Source of the DNA: Tyto alba
Lineage: Eukaryota > Chordata > Aves > Strigiformes > Tytonidae
Assembly: GCF_018691265.1 (NCBI RefSeq)
Contig: NW_024881296.1
Location: 11,749,427-11,813,426 of the forward strand
Reading direction: 5' to 3'
DNA length: 64,000 nt
Shown: positions 61,044-64,000 of the stretch, piece after piece
Layout of the letters: each line of letters begins with the position of its first letter
How positions within the stretch are numbered: the first letter of the stretch is position 1
The notes under the pieces: model-generated
What the model saw: only the letters and a program-made list of their open reading frames with translations
Database searches by the model: none
Told to the model about the DNA's origin: nothing
Translations under genes and position numbers: made by a program

Positions 61044-64000
61044 CTGAAAGGAAACAAGAAACAAAACGAAATTACTATACCTGAAACCAGCCAAACCACT
61101 ACCAGCAAAGAAATTCTTCTTTTTTCCTACACCCCAGATCAAATGAGTAGGTGCACGGAGAGGCAGCTGCGTCTCTAACTTCTAGTAAGAGACAGAAGCC
61201 ATTAGAGTCAATCCCAAAAATGCTAGTTCAGAATCTAGCTAATAGCACAACACGGCTAAATTCCAAGTATCTCTCTCACCTGACTTGCAGACAATCTGAA
61301 CTACATAAAGATAATTACCTAGAAATTCTTCAGGCTATCCTAATTATCCGCATAGATGTCAAGCAAAGGCACCTCTAGGTACTTCACCACAACTGGGTGG
61401 TATAAACAGCTACGGCGTAAAGGACTACACAGACAGCATAGTAAGCACAATGTTTTTGTTGTTTTCTTTTGTTTTATTGGCAGGGTTAGGGCCTACATCT
61501 GAACTTACCTTTAGAAGAAATTATGTGAATACGAAAATAAGCTTTATATTTGAACAAAAGCCGGTTCATGCTTAAGCAAGTCGCTGGACCTAATCCTGCC
61601 GCCTGCTTTCGCAGTACGGCGCGGCATTTCCCGCCAGCAAATCCCCAGTGTTTGCTCACAGCTGGCCGGCAGGACTTCCTCAGCCCTCTTGCCATCCACC
61701 CTCCCCTCCCAAACAACTGCCCGTCGGCCAAGGATTTTAACCAGAAGGCGTATTCAGCGTGGACTATCACACTGCACGTGCCAGTCCAAAACAGCCCAGC
61801 AGTTCAGTCCGTCTGATGTTGCAAACAGCGGAGCGGGGGCTGACAGTGTTTTGGTTTGTACCTTGGAGCCCTTTGGTGTTATCTCCTCACGTGCAATTTA
61901 AAATACACACACGGAAGATAGTGTATCAATTTCCCTTTCTATAGAAGAGGTTATGTCATGGCTCACAGTTATTATCAGAGCCTGTTTGTGGTTTCCACTA
62001 GTTTCATGTTATCTCTCTCCTCGGCTCCAGAACAGAAACACCAAACAATTAATTTGTTCATTTATTTTTTTGTCCCACAACAAAGGAAATGGAACTGTTG
62101 TTAAACCCCCCCGCCCCTCACCAAGCTCAATGCACTAGACGATTTACACGATGTACATTGCAGAAACTCTTCTTTTTGATGGTAATTTTTAAAAATAGTA
62201 AGAGTCTTCATTACTTTACTATGTTTGATGCACAAGACTTGTCGGTTTGGGTTTTTTTTATTTTTTTTTTACAGCTTGGAGAGATCTGCATGAACTGGAG
62301 AATGCTAGAAGCAGCTCTGGATCTCAGTGCTAACGGGAGGAGACTACTCAATACACAAATACAACCATCCAAAAACCAAAAAAGCCAGCCTGCCCTATGA
62401 GGAGTAGACAGTGTAAGCATGCAGTACTGTGCAACCAGCCAAAGAAAGCAGACTTTCAACAAGCTGTTCTTCACAGTAGATCTCTACCCAGAAAATTATT
62501 AATTCCTAATACTTTACAGTTTGGAATGAGGCATAAAAGATTAAAATATGGTTAAGTGCATAAATGGGGCACTTCAACAGCAAGATAACAGGAAAAAAAG
62601 AAAAAAGGTAAACAAAAGCATGTGTATGTGCTTACACACAGACAAAACCTCTCTCCATTTTTTATCACCATTACAAACGCACACACAAAATCCCACTGTT
62701 TCCAAATCCAGGTTGAAAACTGACACCCAGTTCTTCTCACGCTTTCCCTCTCACACAGGACATATTACACTGCAGCTGGTAACACAAAAGCCACATTAGC
62801 CGAGAAAGACACCTTCGCTCTGCTTTGCACTATGAGCATCTCACCAGAACACGGGTGATTCTCTGGATGTGTGACCAGGCTCTGCTGCTATCCCGCCCAG
62901 GATACACCCACCAGTCCTTCAGAATTACCCATCATCCAACAGTTTGACTATTTTCTCCCTGCCACTGGGTGTTTGTCCTTTCCAATATACACCAAGAGTT
63001 CTGTTTTATCTGATCCAAGTCTTCAGTAACAGTCCAAGAAATTATTAAGCAAAAATAAATACATCGCTTGCATATACTTAAAATGGTACAATAAATCTGA
63101 TTAATGCTTTTACAAAACTAAAGTCAGTTTTCCCTTACATTTTCCTGAATGGAAAACAGCAGGGGTGTATTTGAAGTAAATCATTAGGACAAATGCTTGA
63201 GAAGCTAACATCTTTAAATCAACATCAGAAGAATCTTCTAAGTATAAATCCAGTTACATCCAGTGTTTAAAAACAAAGTATTATGTTTTATCGTACAGAT
63301 TCCTACACTTTTACAAAAATTAGTTTTTTATGTGTCCTGGACATCCCAATCAATTCTGCACTGCGAAGACAGATTTCCAAAGTTGTATGTCCCCCCAGCA
63401 AAGCAGCCACACAATTCCTAAGCACCGTGACTCAAGTGGAACATCCCACACTGCCAATTTTCTCATTTTTCTGTCTCAGAGAAGAGCACTCAAAAAGTAA
63501 AAACAGCAATAAAAATATTACATGATGCCAAGTAACATAGTCTACTCAAGGCCAAGTGACCACCACTGCACATCCTTTTAAAAGACACCTTCACAGTTCT
63601 TAGCAACCAAAGTAAACATTAGATAAACTCAGTATGAAAAAAATCCATTAGATAACAAGTTGCTAACAATTATATTACTTCCCTGATTGGTATCATTTTT
63701 CCAGATCAGAAACAGAAAATGCTGTTTCACAAGAATTAAAACTTCTCATATAAAATACAAGCTTAAGAAAAATGTTCTTGTTTCTCAAGTCAAGGACAAC
63801 AAACAAGGTCTTTCCGATGGTGCAATACACATCTCCAGCGAAACAAACTACTTTTGCTATGAAGTAAACCAGTGACCTTTTATGTTACAACTACTATGTG
63901 ACGAGAAGGAGGAAACACTCACTCTGCAGGCTTTAACAACTGTGATTTAGGTCAAAGTAGTTAATGAAAAACAAAAGGAAGGGCAGGGCAAGACCGTAAT
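61044..64000 (-). other. AKT3: AKT3 intron (partial)
   Basis: Intronic sequence upstream of the exon at 60941-61043 in AKT3 sense. I looked for the next exon (segment ending QDVYDKK in AKT3) and did not find it, so it lies outside the window. A small GC-richer patch at 61.6-61.75 kb contains an E2F-like motif at 61627-61635. Open frames on both strands have no recognisable similarity. Confidence 0.8.
61627..61635 (+). promoter_or_regulatory. E2F-like motif
   Basis: TTTCCCGCC fits the E2F consensus TTTSSCGC. It lies in a small GC-richer patch inside the AKT3 intron. A single short motif; function not established. Confidence 0.25.

Noticed and set aside
61044..64000. Next upstream AKT3 kinase-domain exon
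   Set aside because: No minus-strand segment resembling the expected sequence with splice sites; it must lie beyond 64000.
1..64000. Transposable elements of known family (CR1, LTR, SINE), tRNA genes, CRISPR arrays, bacterial-type systems
   Set aside because: Nothing recognisable by eye: no long terminal repeats, no CR1-type 3' end, no cloverleaf I could verify, no regular spacer arrays. Old diverged copies would need a repeat-library search.

Overview
The window is vertebrate nuclear DNA, most likely from a bird; a non-avian reptile cannot be excluded. It has long introns, GT-AG exons and AATAAA poly(A) signals, with no bacterial-style gene packing, operons, CRISPR arrays or phage modules. 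I saw no mammalian SINEs/LINEs by eye, and no CR1-like tail either. Six protein-coding exons can be read with confidence, from two convergent genes: the last conserved exons of SDCCAG8 (+ strand) and the last two coding exons of AKT3 (- strand). In human chromosome 1q43-q44 these genes are also adjacent and tail-to-tail, so this is conserved synteny.

Layout. Positions 1-45027 hold four SDCCAG8 exons (748-875, 2986-3094, 9885-10016, 44901-45027). They join in one open frame (split codons match at every junction) and encode about 165 residues of coiled coil near the C-terminus of this centrosome/cilium protein. The intervening introns are AT-rich and mostly featureless apart from simple repeats, an inverted repeat flanking the first exon, and a CpG-rich, promoter-like block at about 40.07-40.44 kb carrying a near-perfect RFX X-box. 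The SDCCAG8 stop codon is unresolved. Either exon 44901-45027 reads through to a stop at 45078 with poly(A) signals at 45164-45174, or it splices to a short terminal exon; the best candidate is 51409, with AATAAA at 51732.

Positions 45-57 kb are the convergent 3' region, with several GC-rich blocks and long homopolymers. AKT3 occupies the right part on the minus strand. Its stop codon is at 57998-58000, the terminal coding exon is 57998-58083 (hydrophobic motif), and the preceding exon is 60941-61043 (turn motif). Its 3' UTR runs leftward, at least to about 54.45 kb and possibly to about 51.86 kb, within 150 bp of the candidate SDCCAG8 poly(A) signal. Positions 61044-64000 are an AKT3 intron.

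The two genes are not known to act in one pathway: SDCCAG8 organises the centrosome and cilium, AKT3 is a growth-signalling kinase. Their link here is positional, through a shared convergent 3' end. I found no convincing new multi-gene system. The most interesting signals are the intragenic CpG/X-box element, the exon-flanking inverted repeat, the ambiguous SDCCAG8 3' end, and the structured or low-complexity tracts of the AKT3 3' end.
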